A DNA stretch of 64,000 nucleotides from DATJPR01 sp963843525 (GTDB lineage: Bacteria; Bacteroidota; Ignavibacteria; UBA10030; UBA6906), in the NCBI GenBank assembly GCA_963843525.1, contig CAWJKM010000002.1, forward strand, positions 1 through 64,000. The letters run 5' to 3'. Each line of letters starts with the position of its first letter. Position 1 is the stretch's first letter. The notes beneath the pieces are model-generated. The model saw only the letters and a list, made by a program, of their open reading frames with translations, had not been told where the DNA came from and did not search any database. This document shows positions 9,579-17,484 of this stretch, piece by piece. Made by a program: the position numbers and the translations under genes.

Positions 9579-9685
9579 ACAAGCAAAAATTCATTTTCAT
9601 ACGGCGTTTTCCGGCACATCTTTTTCGGGCGACAATCCAGTGTCTCTACTATCCGCAAACATCAAATCACCGGGAAGGGAAGCTC

Positions 9686-9886
9686 ATGAACGGGAGGCGT
9701 ACGTTTCTTCGCATCTTTTTCGTGCTGATCGCCTTTGGGCTCATCAGCCTTCTCGCCATGGTCGGTCGCCCGACCGTGGCGGACATTCGCGCTGTGGACA
9801 TCGTGCACCTGATCGGGACAGGCATGTGCTTCGGCGGTGCGATCGTCGCATTGGTCGCGCACTTGCGTGGCCGTCAGGCAAAATAG
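9686..9886 (+). CDS. Small two-helix membrane protein
   Basis: The ATG at 9686 follows a good ribosome-binding site (gggaagggaag). The 66-residue product has two hydrophobic segments (about residues 8-24 and 40-58) with a short polar loop RPTVADIRAVD and a basic C-terminus. No family is recognised. It is the only gene of its cassette; the right end was overwritten by the ion-channel remnant. Confidence 0.5.
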   Translation: MNGRRTFLRIFFVLIAFGLISLLAMVGRPTVADIRAVDIVHLIGTGMCFGGAIVALVAHLRGRQAK

Positions 9887-10017
9887 ACACCAAGCATCTA
9901 ATGCGCGGAAGTGTTCTCCCGTTGTCTACGGCGTTTCTCGGGTCCGCTGGTAGGTATATGTGCTTCGCCCCGCGAATTGGCAGCTTCCTCCGACGACAAG
10001 TATGAGGGGGCAGCGAA

Positions 10018-10199
10018 TTACTTTCGCGGCTATTGTGATCATCGCGGTCTTCGTCTTTCTTCTGCTATCGTCCGCGATCATGTATGAGGTGGAGCATGAA
10101 GCCCAGCCCAACGCATTTCCGAATATCCCGTCGGCGATGTGGTGGGGTGTGGTGACCAAGAAGGTCTGTCCACACTGCGGGAAGGAAATTCCTCTTTAG
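10018..10199 (+). pseudogene. Remnant of the ion-channel gene with pore deleted
   Basis: The translation repeats the 2251-3054 channel from its fifth membrane segment (FLLLSSAIMYEVEHEAQP) through SAMWWGVV, then jumps straight to KKVCPHCGKEIPL. About 50 residues containing TTVGYGD and the pore helix are missing in frame. It cannot form a channel. Similarity continues past the stop into the start of the SWIM gene, so this is a segmental copy of the 2.7-3.2 kb region. Confidence 0.8.
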
Positions 10200-10268
10200 G
10201 CCCGATTGACAGCTCGAAGGCTCAACACGATTCAGAACACCTTCTTTCTCAAAGAGTGAGCGTCTCAG

Positions 10269-10310
10269 ATGAAACTTTCATTCCTCGTCAAAGGCAACGC
10301 ACCGGAGAGT
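10269..10310 (+). pseudogene. Remnant of the SWIM-protein gene start
   Basis: ATG 10269 begins MKLSFLVKGNAPE, matching the first residues of the SWIM protein (MKLTFLIKGSAPE), then diverges. The upstream spacer also matches 3055-3126, starting with a shared cccgattgacag/ccgattgacag block. It is cut by sequence leading to a GTTAGGT core at about 10359. Confidence 0.65.
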
Positions 10311-10395
10311 GGGATGCGTGTTGTCTTGGACGCTATACGCCACGCAGCCTAAGCAGAAGTTAGGTGGCCGAAACTCAATCCTCGGAGAGTCCGAT

Positions 10396-10794
10396 ATGAA
10401 AGGCTTCTACAAGCACGAGACCCTCTATCTTGTGAACTCGGTGCTGCTGTTCATACACGAGGAGGATTCTGCGTACTGGAGAGAATGGGAACTCTTCGGG
10501 TTGCCCGGTGGTATCCAGTTCTTCCTGCTCATGGACATAGTCCTGATCACCGTAGGCCTACTCGGTTTCCGGTATGTTGTCCTGAAGAGGCGAGCCGGGT
10601 TATGGTTCGCTCTGCTTCAAGCGGGCTGTGGGGTGCTGGCGTTTTCACTTCATGGCGTATTCATTCTGAAGGGTCATCCAGAGTTCACACTTCCTATGTC
10701 TGAGCTGGTGCTTGTCGCAACCTTTGTGGTCTCCATTGCTCAAGGTGTCGTGTCCATTCAAGAGCTAAGGCAGCAAAGAGGGCCGGCCACCTGA
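10396..10794 (+). CDS. DUF6713-like small membrane protein
   Basis: The ATG at 10396 gives 132 residues with four hydrophobic segments. The N-terminal pattern TLYLVNSVLLFIHEEDSAYW then EWELFGL is like DUF6713 proteins, where a HExD-type motif precedes an EWxxF box. Function is unknown. It follows a GTTAGGT core at 10359-10365 and is followed by GC-rich hairpin repeats. Confidence 0.5.
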   Translation: MKGFYKHETLYLVNSVLLFIHEEDSAYWREWELFGLPGGIQFFLLMDIVLITVGLLGFRYVVLKRRAGLWFALLQAGCGVLAFSLHGVFILKGHPEFTLPMSELVLVATFVVSIAQGVVSIQELRQQRGPAT

Positions 10795-10797
10795 CAC

Positions 10798-11103
10798 TTT
10801 ATGGAAGGTCAAAGCCCCGCCAGAAAGCGGCGGACAGGTCCGCCAGAAAGCGGCGGACAGGTCCGCCAGAAAGCGGCGGGCAAGCCCGCCACAGAGCGGC
10901 AGGATCTTCGACAAGAGATAGGGATGTCCGCCGCGGTTGATGTGACACCACGCGGCGCAGGGGGCCTGTCCCGGGCCAGTCCCCGACCTGTCCATTTCAA
11001 CGAGCGTTTTGCGGCACCCTGGTCGATTACATCAAGTGGAAGTGGCCTGAAGCACACGAAGCTGACACTATACAACCAATAACTTCTATTAAGGAGCCTC
11101 TTT
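10798..11103 (+). repeat. Hairpin-rich inter-cassette region with partial attC arm
   Basis: Three tandem ccgccagaaagcggcgg hairpins lie at 10815-10890, then the dispersed block gatcttcgacaagagatag...ccgcggttgatgtgacac (10911-10950), which recurs at 20748-20790. At about 11003 the arm gagcgttttgcggcacc appears. It is complementary to the right end of the DUF1428 cassette (gtgccgcaaaacgct at 11477), but the GTTATGC core expected here is not visible. Confidence 0.6.
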
Positions 11104-11460
11104 ATGAAATACGTCGACGGATATGTTTTCCCTGTTCCCAAGAAAAACCTCAAGTCCTATAGTCGCATGGCTCGGACAGGGGAGAAACTCTGGCGCAAGC
11201 ACGGCGCTCTCGATTACAGGGAGTGTGTTGGCGATGATCTCAAGCCGAAATGGGGTGCACTTTTTCCACGGATGACGAGGCTCAAGCGTGGCGAAACAGT
11301 GGTATTCTCCTATATCGTATTCAGATCACGAGCACATCGCGATCGCGTCAACGCAAGGGTAATGAAAGAGATTGCCTCTACGGCTGGCCAGTCGATGGAA
11401 ATGCCGTTCGACATGAAGCGAATGGCATACGCAGGATTCCGAGTCATTGTCGGGCGATGA
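11104..11460 (+). CDS. DUF1428 family protein
   Basis: The 118-residue protein has the DUF1428 features MKYVDGYVFPVPKKNL, AxxxGxxWRKHGALDYRE and a C-terminal MPFDMKRMAYAGF. The fold is a dimeric alpha/beta barrel related to antibiotic-biosynthesis monooxygenases; no activity is established. RBS aaggagcc lies upstream. It is a single-gene cassette ending in a GCATAAC core at 11514. Confidence 0.9.
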   Translation: MKYVDGYVFPVPKKNLKSYSRMARTGEKLWRKHGALDYRECVGDDLKPKWGALFPRMTRLKRGETVVFSYIVFRSRAHRDRVNARVMKEIASTAGQSMEMPFDMKRMAYAGFRVIVGR

Positions 11461-11513
11461 CCGTGCGCGGGGGAATGTGCCGCAAAACGCTATCACAATA
11501 CAACTTTACCTGC

Positions 11514-11741
11514 GCATAACAACCGGCAAACCCCGATAGAAAGCATCGCGGCAGGCCGGCCCGTCCTTCGGACTTTGTCGGAAGGACGAGGTCTCGTCCC
11601 GTTCAAAGTGGAACGGGACGGACGCCTGCTCACTGTGTGGTCGGAGTTTTAGAACACAAGATTGGCTCGCTGCAAAGAGCTCGCTCCATTGCCCGTCCCG
11701 CATCAATGAATCATTCAAATGCGGGACGCGCAACATTATGT
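11514..11741 (+). repeat. attC-like cassette junction (GCATAAC ... ATTATGT), 228 bp
   Basis: It opens with arm GTGCCGCAAAACGCT and core GCATAAC, contains copy A of the multi-hairpin repeat (11523-11626), and closes with an imperfect core ATTATGTGCAAGCAAAG. The left arm of the next cassette continues to tccttttcgcggcacc near 11780. Confidence 0.65.
11523..11626 (+). repeat. Multi-hairpin repeat, copy A
   Basis: First of five copies of a ~105-135 bp repeat: ccccgatagaaagcatcg, then gtccttcggactttgtcgg with gaaggac, then cgtcccgttcaaagtgg with gaacgggacg. Each block folds on itself. Other copies are at 19851, 26833, 27495 and 35141. Confidence 0.8.
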
Positions 11742-11862
11742 GCAAGCAAAGATATATTTTATAGTCCTTTTCGCGGCACCTCAGATTAACCAACGCAGAC
11801 AGCGGTATTATCTGGAGGCCACATCAACAATACTTCTACTCGACAAGATAAGGGGCCTGATA

Positions 11863-12729
11863 ATGACTTGCCTGGAGACAGCACGGCTATACTTGGACGC
11901 ATGGAACGCCCACGACGCAGACGCGATTGTTAAGACATTCGCTACCGACGGAACCTATAGTGATCCAGCTTCCGGGGAAATTTCGGGCGAAGCGATCGGT
12001 GCCAATGCAAAGCGCCTGTGGAGCGCATTTCCCGATCTGTCGTTTCAGATCGCGAGCCTTGCAGAGACCGGTCCGGGAAAGGTTGTGGCTGAGTGGATCA
12101 TGAAAGGTACCAATACTGAAGCTTTTCATGGGCTGCCTGCAACGGGTCACAGCATCTCGCTTCCTGGCATTGATGTCATCGAGATCGGAACCGATGAAAT
12201 AAAGTCCGTGAGAGGGTACTTCGATACACGAACCATGTTCGATCAACTGGGGCTACAAGTGCTTGTGCAACCATTCAAAGCCGGGCCATTTTCCTTTGGC
12301 TTTTCGGTTGCGGTGCAATCGGGTAGGAAGACGAAGCCGGGTGCATTTGGAATAACCACGATTTGGAACTCCGACGCACAGACAGAGGAAATTCGCGCGT
12401 TGACCAGGGCAACTGCGACAGAGATGTTGGCAATGGAAGGGTTCATCGGTTTGACCACCATCAGGATTGGCGGGCGGGGTGTTACAATCTCGGCGTGGGA
12501 AAAGCCGGAGCATACCCTGCAGCTCAAAAAGGGGGGAGCGCATTCAGAAGCTATGACAAAATTCTGGGCTGACCTTAGCGATTCGGCGTTCACAAGCGTT
12601 TGGGTTCCGCATCACATCAACCCAATGTGGGTGCGGTGTACCGTCTGCCGCAAGATGAACTCTTATGAGAAGAATTCGGGTGTGTGCAGCTGCGGTCATC
12701 GGTTACCAGAAGCTCCCTCATACTTCTAA
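11863..12729 (+). CDS. SnoaL-like / dimeric-barrel fusion protein with zinc-ribbon tail
   Basis: ATG 11863 gives 288 residues in three parts. Residues 1-125 are a SnoaL-like (NTF2-fold) domain: LYLDAWNAHDADAIVKTF, FPDLSF and HGLPATGHSISLPG. Residues about 140-235 look like an antibiotic-biosynthesis-monooxygenase barrel. The tail (about 250-280) has CTVCRKM...CSCG, a small zinc ribbon. SnoaL-like proteins bind small hydrophobic ligands and can cyclise polyketides; here the role is unknown. An upstream in-frame start at 11719 would fall inside the cassette core, so 11863 is preferred. Confidence 0.75.
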   Translation: MTCLETARLYLDAWNAHDADAIVKTFATDGTYSDPASGEISGEAIGANAKRLWSAFPDLSFQIASLAETGPGKVVAEWIMKGTNTEAFHGLPATGHSISLPGIDVIEIGTDEIKSVRGYFDTRTMFDQLGLQVLVQPFKAGPFSFGFSVAVQSGRKTKPGAFGITTIWNSDAQTEEIRALTRATATEMLAMEGFIGLTTIRIGGRGVTISAWEKPEHTLQLKKGGAHSEAMTKFWADLSDSAFTSVWVPHHINPMWVRCTVCRKMNSYEKNSGVCSCGHRLPEAPSYF

Positions 12730-12744
12730 GGGTGGCGAGTTGCA

Positions 12745-12810
12745 GGCTAACAAGTCAGTTGAGCAGACGCCGCGCGTGCGGTGCTCCGCCCCTCCCTTTC
12801 AACGTCAGGC
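12745..12810 (+). repeat. Short degenerate attC-like element
   Basis: GGCTAAC at 12745, an internal agttgagcagacgcc and cctttcaac, and a final GTCAGGC at 12804-12810 have the size and layout of a classical ~65 bp attC. Between it and the next core at 12893 only about 80 bases remain, so the unit there has no gene. Confidence 0.4.
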
Positions 12811-12892
12811 AACATGTGATGATCCAGATCTCTGGAACCTCCGATTCTGTGTTTGATGCCGCAAAACGCCATCGATATAGAACTTTGCCCGC

Positions 12893-13192
12893 GCCTAACA
12901 CACGTCAAACCGGCTCTCGCTCACTGCAAAGGCAACGGTATTTCCGGTTTGGCAAAATGAATAGAGCCCGCCTCCACGAACAACGCTTCGGCGGGTAAAC
13001 CCGCCCGACCGAACGAAACTGTAGCGGAGAATCGGTCGTTCGGGCGGGCTCGCTCCATTGCTCGCCGCCAGAGCAATTGGGAATCAGTTCGATACTGGCG
13101 GCCCGCCAGAAAAATGGCGGGTAAACCCGCCTACGCTTGAGAGTCAGCTCCGGCGGGTAAACTCGCAACGGCGTGTTGCCTAAACGTTAGGC
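12893..13192 (+). repeat. attC-like cassette junction (GCCTAAC ... GTTAGGC), 300 bp
   Basis: The arm TGCCGCAAAACGCC at 12857 precedes the core. Inside, the sequence matches the 7776-8014 junction but has an extra hairpin block (about 12965-13050, built around cggtcgttcgggcggg and its complement). It ends GTGTTGCCTAAACGTTAGGC and is followed by left arm gcaagcaaagcc and gcgtcttgcggcacac. Confidence 0.75.
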
Positions 13193-13284
13193 GCAAGCAA
13201 AGCCTCATTTCATAGTGCGTCTTGCGGCACACTAGTTTATGCAAAAGCAAGTTGGAGGCTTCGTATTTCAAGGAGTCACTGAGC

Positions 13285-13718
13285 ATGTCTCAGAGCGGTT
13301 TCGCGGGCACTTGGAAGCTCAATCTAGCACAGTCCGAAGTTCCTCCAGTGACCAAAAGCCAGGTCCTAATCATCGAAACGGACGGCGTGGAGGTGTCGAT
13401 GCGAGAGGAGCTGGTCAACGACAAGGATGAACTCCTCGTATCGCCGTCCAGGGCAAATTCAACGGACGTGACAATCCTGTCACTGGTACTTCGTTTGCCG
13501 ACACGGTATCATATCGCTTGCTGGATGCCCATACTATTGAAGGAATAGCCAAGAAGGATGATCGGATCTGTGTGAAAGAGACAGCTGTTCTCTCTGAAGC
13601 TGAAGACATTGTCCAAGTCACGTACGAAAGCTACGATCAACGTGGCAGCATTCAAATCGCCCACGGCGTATTCGAGCGCATAGCTCCAACTTCATCAACC
13701 AAGCGCTCTGAAAACTGA
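13285..13718 (+). pseudogene. Small conserved protein (GTWKLN type), single frameshift
   Basis: ATG 13285 starts FAGTWKLNLAQSEVPP, a pattern seen in small lipocalin-like hypothetical proteins. After about 50 residues the sense continues in another frame (AVQGKFNGRDNP, then SYRLLDAHTIEGIAKK) to a stop at 13716-13718. One indel near 13437-13443 rejoins a 140-residue beta-rich protein. Function is unknown. The cassette ends match each other, including an unusual GCGTC...CACA arm. Confidence 0.55.
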
Positions 13719-13772
13719 CTCATCGGACTTGTTTGTTGTGTCGCAGGACGCGGCTAATTGTGCCTTGCCTGC

Positions 13773-13963
13773 GCCTAACAATCGGCAACACGGCGCTCGC
13801 ACACTGGATAGGCAAAGTTGAAACTCAGTTCGGCTAAATATAAAGTGCCCGCCTCCACGAACAACGCTTCGGCGGGTAAACCCGCCTACGCTGGCGCTCC
13901 GGCGGGGAACCCCGCCTACGCTTACGCTCCGGCGGGTGGATGTGGTGCGGGAAGACGTTAAGC
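13773..13963 (+). repeat. attC-like cassette junction (GCCTAAC ... GTTAAGC), 191 bp
   Basis: The core GCCTAACAATCGGCAAC is followed by cggcggg hairpin units (13851-13937) and closes with GGTGCGGGAAGACGTTAAGC. The right arm of the previous cassette (tgtcgcaggacgcgg, 13739 on) mirrors that cassette's own left arm at 13215. Confidence 0.7.
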
Positions 13964-13986
13964 GCAATTGCAGCCATGAGGAATAG

Positions 13987-14178
13987 ATGCCGACCTGCTT
14001 GATGACATGGAATCCTAAGCAATGCATTTGGAACGGCCTTGAAGAGTTTGCAGAACGAATTCCGGCTGACCAGCACATCACGACCGTTGAAGTTTCGGTG
14101 CCAAACCTTCAATTCTGTGCTGGTGACCGCGTTCTCTGCTCGCTGGCGTTAACAACCGAAGAAAAGGACGCGCCTTGA
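13987..14178 (+). pseudogene. N-terminal remnant of an HNH-endonuclease-type cassette gene
   Basis: The ATG at 13987 starts CLMTWNPKQCIWNGLEEF and later has a GDRVL box. This resembles the N-terminus of HNH-associated proteins that begin with a TWNPKxW motif and GDRVFLxRLG. The frame loses similarity after about 45 residues and stops at 14176-14178, overlapping the next start. A matching HNH C-terminal piece lies beyond the next gene at 16395-16545. Confidence 0.45.
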
Positions 14179-16394
14179 ACAACTCACGACAAATTGTTGC
14201 CACAATAATCCTCATTGTCCTCAACGAGACCCCTCTGAATGCGCAATGGGAGCGGCGTTATCCGGACATACCGCCCGACAAGATCAACGACATACTCTTC
14301 ATCAATCCGTCGACTGGATTTGCGGTGAACTCCGGAGGAAGCGTGTTGATGACGACCGATGGAGGCGACTCATGGAACATCAAAGCCCATTATCAGCGGG
14401 ATGTCTTCTCGCAGATAGAGTTTATCGACAGCCACAACGGTTTTGCGATCTCTCCACATTCGCATATTGACGACGATATCGGTTTCATCTTCACGACGGA
14501 TGGAGGGCTCAACTGGGAAGACGCAGCCGTCGTGATGAGCGATGCAGTAGCGTTTCTCCCTTTGTCCACCTCTGCAGTTATCAAATCTACCGACGCCGGC
14601 ACTATTGGCAAGCTCGAGAACTTCTTCGGACTGTGGACCGAAACATACCGGATGCGCCATTTTGTCGACATCGATGTCACGGTTCCCTATGGCAGCATCA
14701 CGCAGTTTCAACGATTGCCCGGGGGAAGAATACTTGCTCTCGGCTCCAACGACCGGGCACGACGTGCGGGCGTGATCACCGATTCAGTCTCGTTTATCCT
14801 GAAGAGCGATGACGAAGGAGATTCATGGAGCACATTGTGGAGCGACTTCGCCTATGGCTCGTATGCCCTCGAGTTTTTCAACGACTCCCTGGGTTGGTTG
14901 GGCGCCGATACAAACAGAATCTACAGGACGACAAACGGGGGAATTTCCTGGAGCCTTCAGTATTACGATCCTGTGCAGAGTTTTCCTATCAGATCGATTT
15001 CATCACCCGATGGTGTATTCATTTCGGCGGTGGATGGGAGTGGCAGAGTCCTGACCTCATCCGACAGCGGACTGGACTGGCACTCCATTCAAGTCGACCA
15101 ACACTATGACTATACCAGCACGATTAAGTTTCTCACTCCTTCCAAAGGCTTTCTTTCAAGCGAGGATTTCTGGGTGACAACAAACGGAGGAACGTCATGG
15201 AAGAGAGTCAGCAACTCCCTGAGTGGGGATCTGAAGAAGATTGATTTTGCTTCTGCGTCCATCGGCATCGGGCTGGGCGGCAAGTCAATCTACAAGACAC
15301 TTGATGGTGGCCGTACCTGGAAAGTTCTCTACGAATCGCCGACGCAGAGCTTCTGCGGTCTTGACATGCTTGATTCGCTCAATGTCTGGGCCACGTCATA
15401 CGATTCACTCTACCATTCAGTTGATGGGGGCAATTCCTGGCGCGCTTCTCAACTCAGTGACCGCATTGCTCTGATGAGAGGAATTCAATTCCTCGACGCT
15501 CACGTTGGAATTGTCTTCGAAGTGTGGGAAGGCGACACAACATATAATTACGTGACGACGGACGGAGGGAATTCCTGGACACCACATACGATCAATGGTC
15601 AGACTTTCGTCTCATCTTTTCTGAAGATACGATTCACCGATCCTCGGCACATCTGGTTCTCGAATCAATATGGAGCGTGGTTATCACGGGACACGGCAAA
15701 AACCTGGACACTGTTTCCGATCGATGGGGCCTTTATGGCGTTTGATTTCGCCGACTCGCTCACCGGCTGGGTGTCCATCTGGGGAGGGCAATTCAGAAAG
15801 ATGGCGTTGACGACAGATGGAGGAACGACATGGCAATTTGTCGACAGACCGTATGCGTCGCAGCCGATGGATATGGTGTCGTACCGCGACGGGAATTATT
15901 ACGGAGGAGTGTGGATGCTTGCAGCTGGGCTGGGTGGAAGCCTGACGCAGTTCAGACAAGGAGACACGTATGTATCTGATCTTCGGACGTACACCGGAAA
16001 AGCTCTGAACAGCTTTGCGACATACCGAGCAGGGAATCTGTTGCATCTCTGGCTGGCGGGTGACGGGATGACTGTACTGCATCAGACGGTTCTTGTCACG
16101 GGAGTTGCCGATGGAGCGCATGAGCAGATTATGTCTTACGCGTTGCTTCAGAATTATCCGAACCCGTTCAACCCGGTGACTACCATTTCGTTTGATGTCC
16201 CGAGGCGCTCATTTGTTTCGCTGAAAGTGTACGATCTCCTCGGTCGAGAGGTGGCGACGGTTGTCTCTGAGGAAATGGCGATGGGCAGCTACGCGCGATC
16301 TTGGAATGCGGGGGGCCTCTCAAGCGGGGTGTATTTTTATCGTCTAACGAGTGGTTCGTTCTCCGCGACGAAGAAGCTCGTGCTGTTGCACTGA
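14175..16394 (+). CDS. Secreted YCF48/sialidase-type beta-propeller with T9SS sorting domain
   Basis: A TTG start at 14175 gives 739 residues with a signal peptide (IVATIILIVLNETPLNA, then QWE). Repeated motifs TTDGGDSWN, TTDGGLNWE, TTNGGISWS, TTNGGTSWK and TTDGGTTWQ mark Asp-box blades of a beta-propeller. The last 80 residues contain NYPNPFNPVTTISFDV, YDLLGREVATV and SGVYFYRLTSG, the type IX secretion sorting domain. The protein should be exported across the outer membrane and perhaps anchored at the surface. It lies between two remnants of an HNH gene. Binding target unknown. Confidence 0.9.
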   Translation: MNNSRQIVATIILIVLNETPLNAQWERRYPDIPPDKINDILFINPSTGFAVNSGGSVLMTTDGGDSWNIKAHYQRDVFSQIEFIDSHNGFAISPHSHIDDDIGFIFTTDGGLNWEDAAVVMSDAVAFLPLSTSAVIKSTDAGTIGKLENFFGLWTETYRMRHFVDIDVTVPYGSITQFQRLPGGRILALGSNDRARRAGVITDSVSFILKSDDEGDSWSTLWSDFAYGSYALEFFNDSLGWLGADTNRIYRTTNGGISWSLQYYDPVQSFPIRSISSPDGVFISAVDGSGRVLTSSDSGLDWHSIQVDQHYDYTSTIKFLTPSKGFLSSEDFWVTTNGGTSWKRVSNSLSGDLKKIDFASASIGIGLGGKSIYKTLDGGRTWKVLYESPTQSFCGLDMLDSLNVWATSYDSLYHSVDGGNSWRASQLSDRIALMRGIQFLDAHVGIVFEVWEGDTTYNYVTTDGGNSWTPHTINGQTFVSSFLKIRFTDPRHIWFSNQYGAWLSRDTAKTWTLFPIDGAFMAFDFADSLTGWVSIWGGQFRKMALTTDGGTTWQFVDRPYASQPMDMVSYRDGNYYGGVWMLAAGLGGSLTQFRQGDTYVSDLRTYTGKALNSFATYRAGNLLHLWLAGDGMTVLHQTVLVTGVADGAHEQIMSYALLQNYPNPFNPVTTISFDVPRRSFVSLKVYDLLGREVATVVSEEMAMGSYARSWNAGGLSSGVYFYRLTSGSFSATKKLVLLH

Positions 16395-16545
16395 GGGCAG
16401 GGCCACCCGGCATGTATGACCTTGTGTGTGGTGTGCCCATAGGTGCGGCTTCAATCGCAAACGGATGTTCGGTGAAGTTGGTGACGATGTCATTCACGGT
16501 CATCATATCACGCCGTTGCCAGACATGGACACAAGGTGTAGGCTC
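16395..16545 (+). pseudogene. C-terminal HNH nuclease remnant
   Basis: A frame through 16426-16540 reads CGFNRKRMFGEVGDD, then VIHGHHITPLPDMD, the signature of HNH endonucleases (CxxC upstream, GExG, then HH and a PL turn). The preceding Cys pair is visible but offset by a small insertion. No start or intact frame exists. It probably belongs with the N-terminal remnant at 13987. Confidence 0.55.
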
Positions 16546-16652
16546 AATTGGAAAGACGAAGTCGAAGCTTGGTTTCGCTGGACAAAGAGAGTTCGTTCAC
16601 CGCCTCACTCAAGTGAAAGAGAGGCGTTCGGCGAGGCGTAGTTGGCGCACAC

Positions 16653-16676
16653 GTTAGGCGAAATTGTTTTGCGACC
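16653..16676 (+). repeat. Cassette left end (GTTAGGC) with unique arm
   Basis: GTTAGGCGAAATTGTTTTGC starts at 16653. The right end of the same cassette at 17250-17272 reads gacgcaaaacaacttc then GCCTAAC, its near-exact reverse complement. This arm differs from the common arm, so the match is specific to this cassette. Confidence 0.8.
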
Positions 16677-16699
16677 AGTACCCCGAAAGGAATCCGGCT

Positions 16700-17221
16700 A
16701 TGAATCAGAAGATCTTGTCCTTGGTTTTACTTCTCGTCGCCATCGGCTGCACAACCAATCCTCCCAGTGCACGGATTGAGGATGCTCGATCTGCGCTTTC
16801 TGCCTACATCGTCGATTTTTGGACGAATCGAGACACCTCAGCAATCGGTCGAGCTTTTTCCCCAGAGGTCGTATACCACTACAACGGTCATACTGGGAAA
16901 GCCGATCATGCGTCACACATTCGCGCTCTCCGAGGCTTTGGACGCGCGTTTCCTGATCTGATTGGTGTTATTGATGTCTTCACATTTGACGGCAAATATG
17001 GGGCTGCGGTGACCAGTTGGACTGGGACTCACTTGGATACGCTGAGCGGTATCCAGGCAACTGGCATGCACGCCATACCTCCTACTGGGCAGAAGATCTC
17101 TTGGCCGGTCAACTACGTTTTTCGGATGGAAAACAATCGAATTGCTGAACTGTGGGAAGTCTGGGATGAAGGCAATGTCTATCTTCGACTCTGGAATGCA
17201 GTCCCTAGACCGAAGTCCTGA
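16700..17221 (+). CDS. SnoaL-like lipoprotein
   Basis: ATG 16700 follows an RBS (gaaaggaat) and encodes 173 residues. The N-terminus KILSLVLLLVAIGC is a lipoprotein signal with lipobox cysteine at residue 17. The rest is an NTF2-like fold typical of SnoaL/ester-cyclase proteins: FPDLIGVIDVF, ATGMHAIPPTGQKISWPVNYVF and ELWEVWDEGNVYLRL. It should sit in the periplasm attached to a membrane. The ligand is unknown. Confidence 0.75.
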   Translation: MNQKILSLVLLLVAIGCTTNPPSARIEDARSALSAYIVDFWTNRDTSAIGRAFSPEVVYHYNGHTGKADHASHIRALRGFGRAFPDLIGVIDVFTFDGKYGAAVTSWTGTHLDTLSGIQATGMHAIPPTGQKISWPVNYVFRMENNRIAELWEVWDEGNVYLRLWNAVPRPKS

Positions 17222-17265
17222 GTTGTTGGGCCGATGTCAGTACTCTGACGACGCAAAACAACTTC

Positions 17266-17427
17266 GCCTAACAAGCCGCAATACGGCGCTCGCTCTCTGC
17301 ATAGGCGAGGGAAGCACAAGGACTAGCTGAATGAAACGAGCTCGCTCAACGGTCTTTGGTGTCAATTGAAAGGCGATGGTTGAGCGAGGTCACATCTTGG
17401 TGCACCAAAAACCGCTGCGTGTTGCGG
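17266..17427 (+). repeat. attC-like cassette junction (GCCTAAC ... GTTGCGG)
   Basis: GCCTAAC at 17266 closes the SnoaL cassette. The left end of the next one appears to be GTTGCGGCGGG at 17421 followed by actgctgaaattgg. That arm pairs with cttcagctaacacGCCCAAC at the methyltransferase cassette's right end. The core here is divergent. Confidence 0.5.
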
Positions 17428-17484
17428 CGGGACTGCTGAAATTGGCCGCCAGGATTGCACACGACATTGTCAGGAGGCGCGAGG

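Noticed and set aside
16301..16657. 118-codon ORF after the first T9SS gene
   Set aside because: It mixes the T9SS tail and spacer; the HNH remnant lies in another frame.
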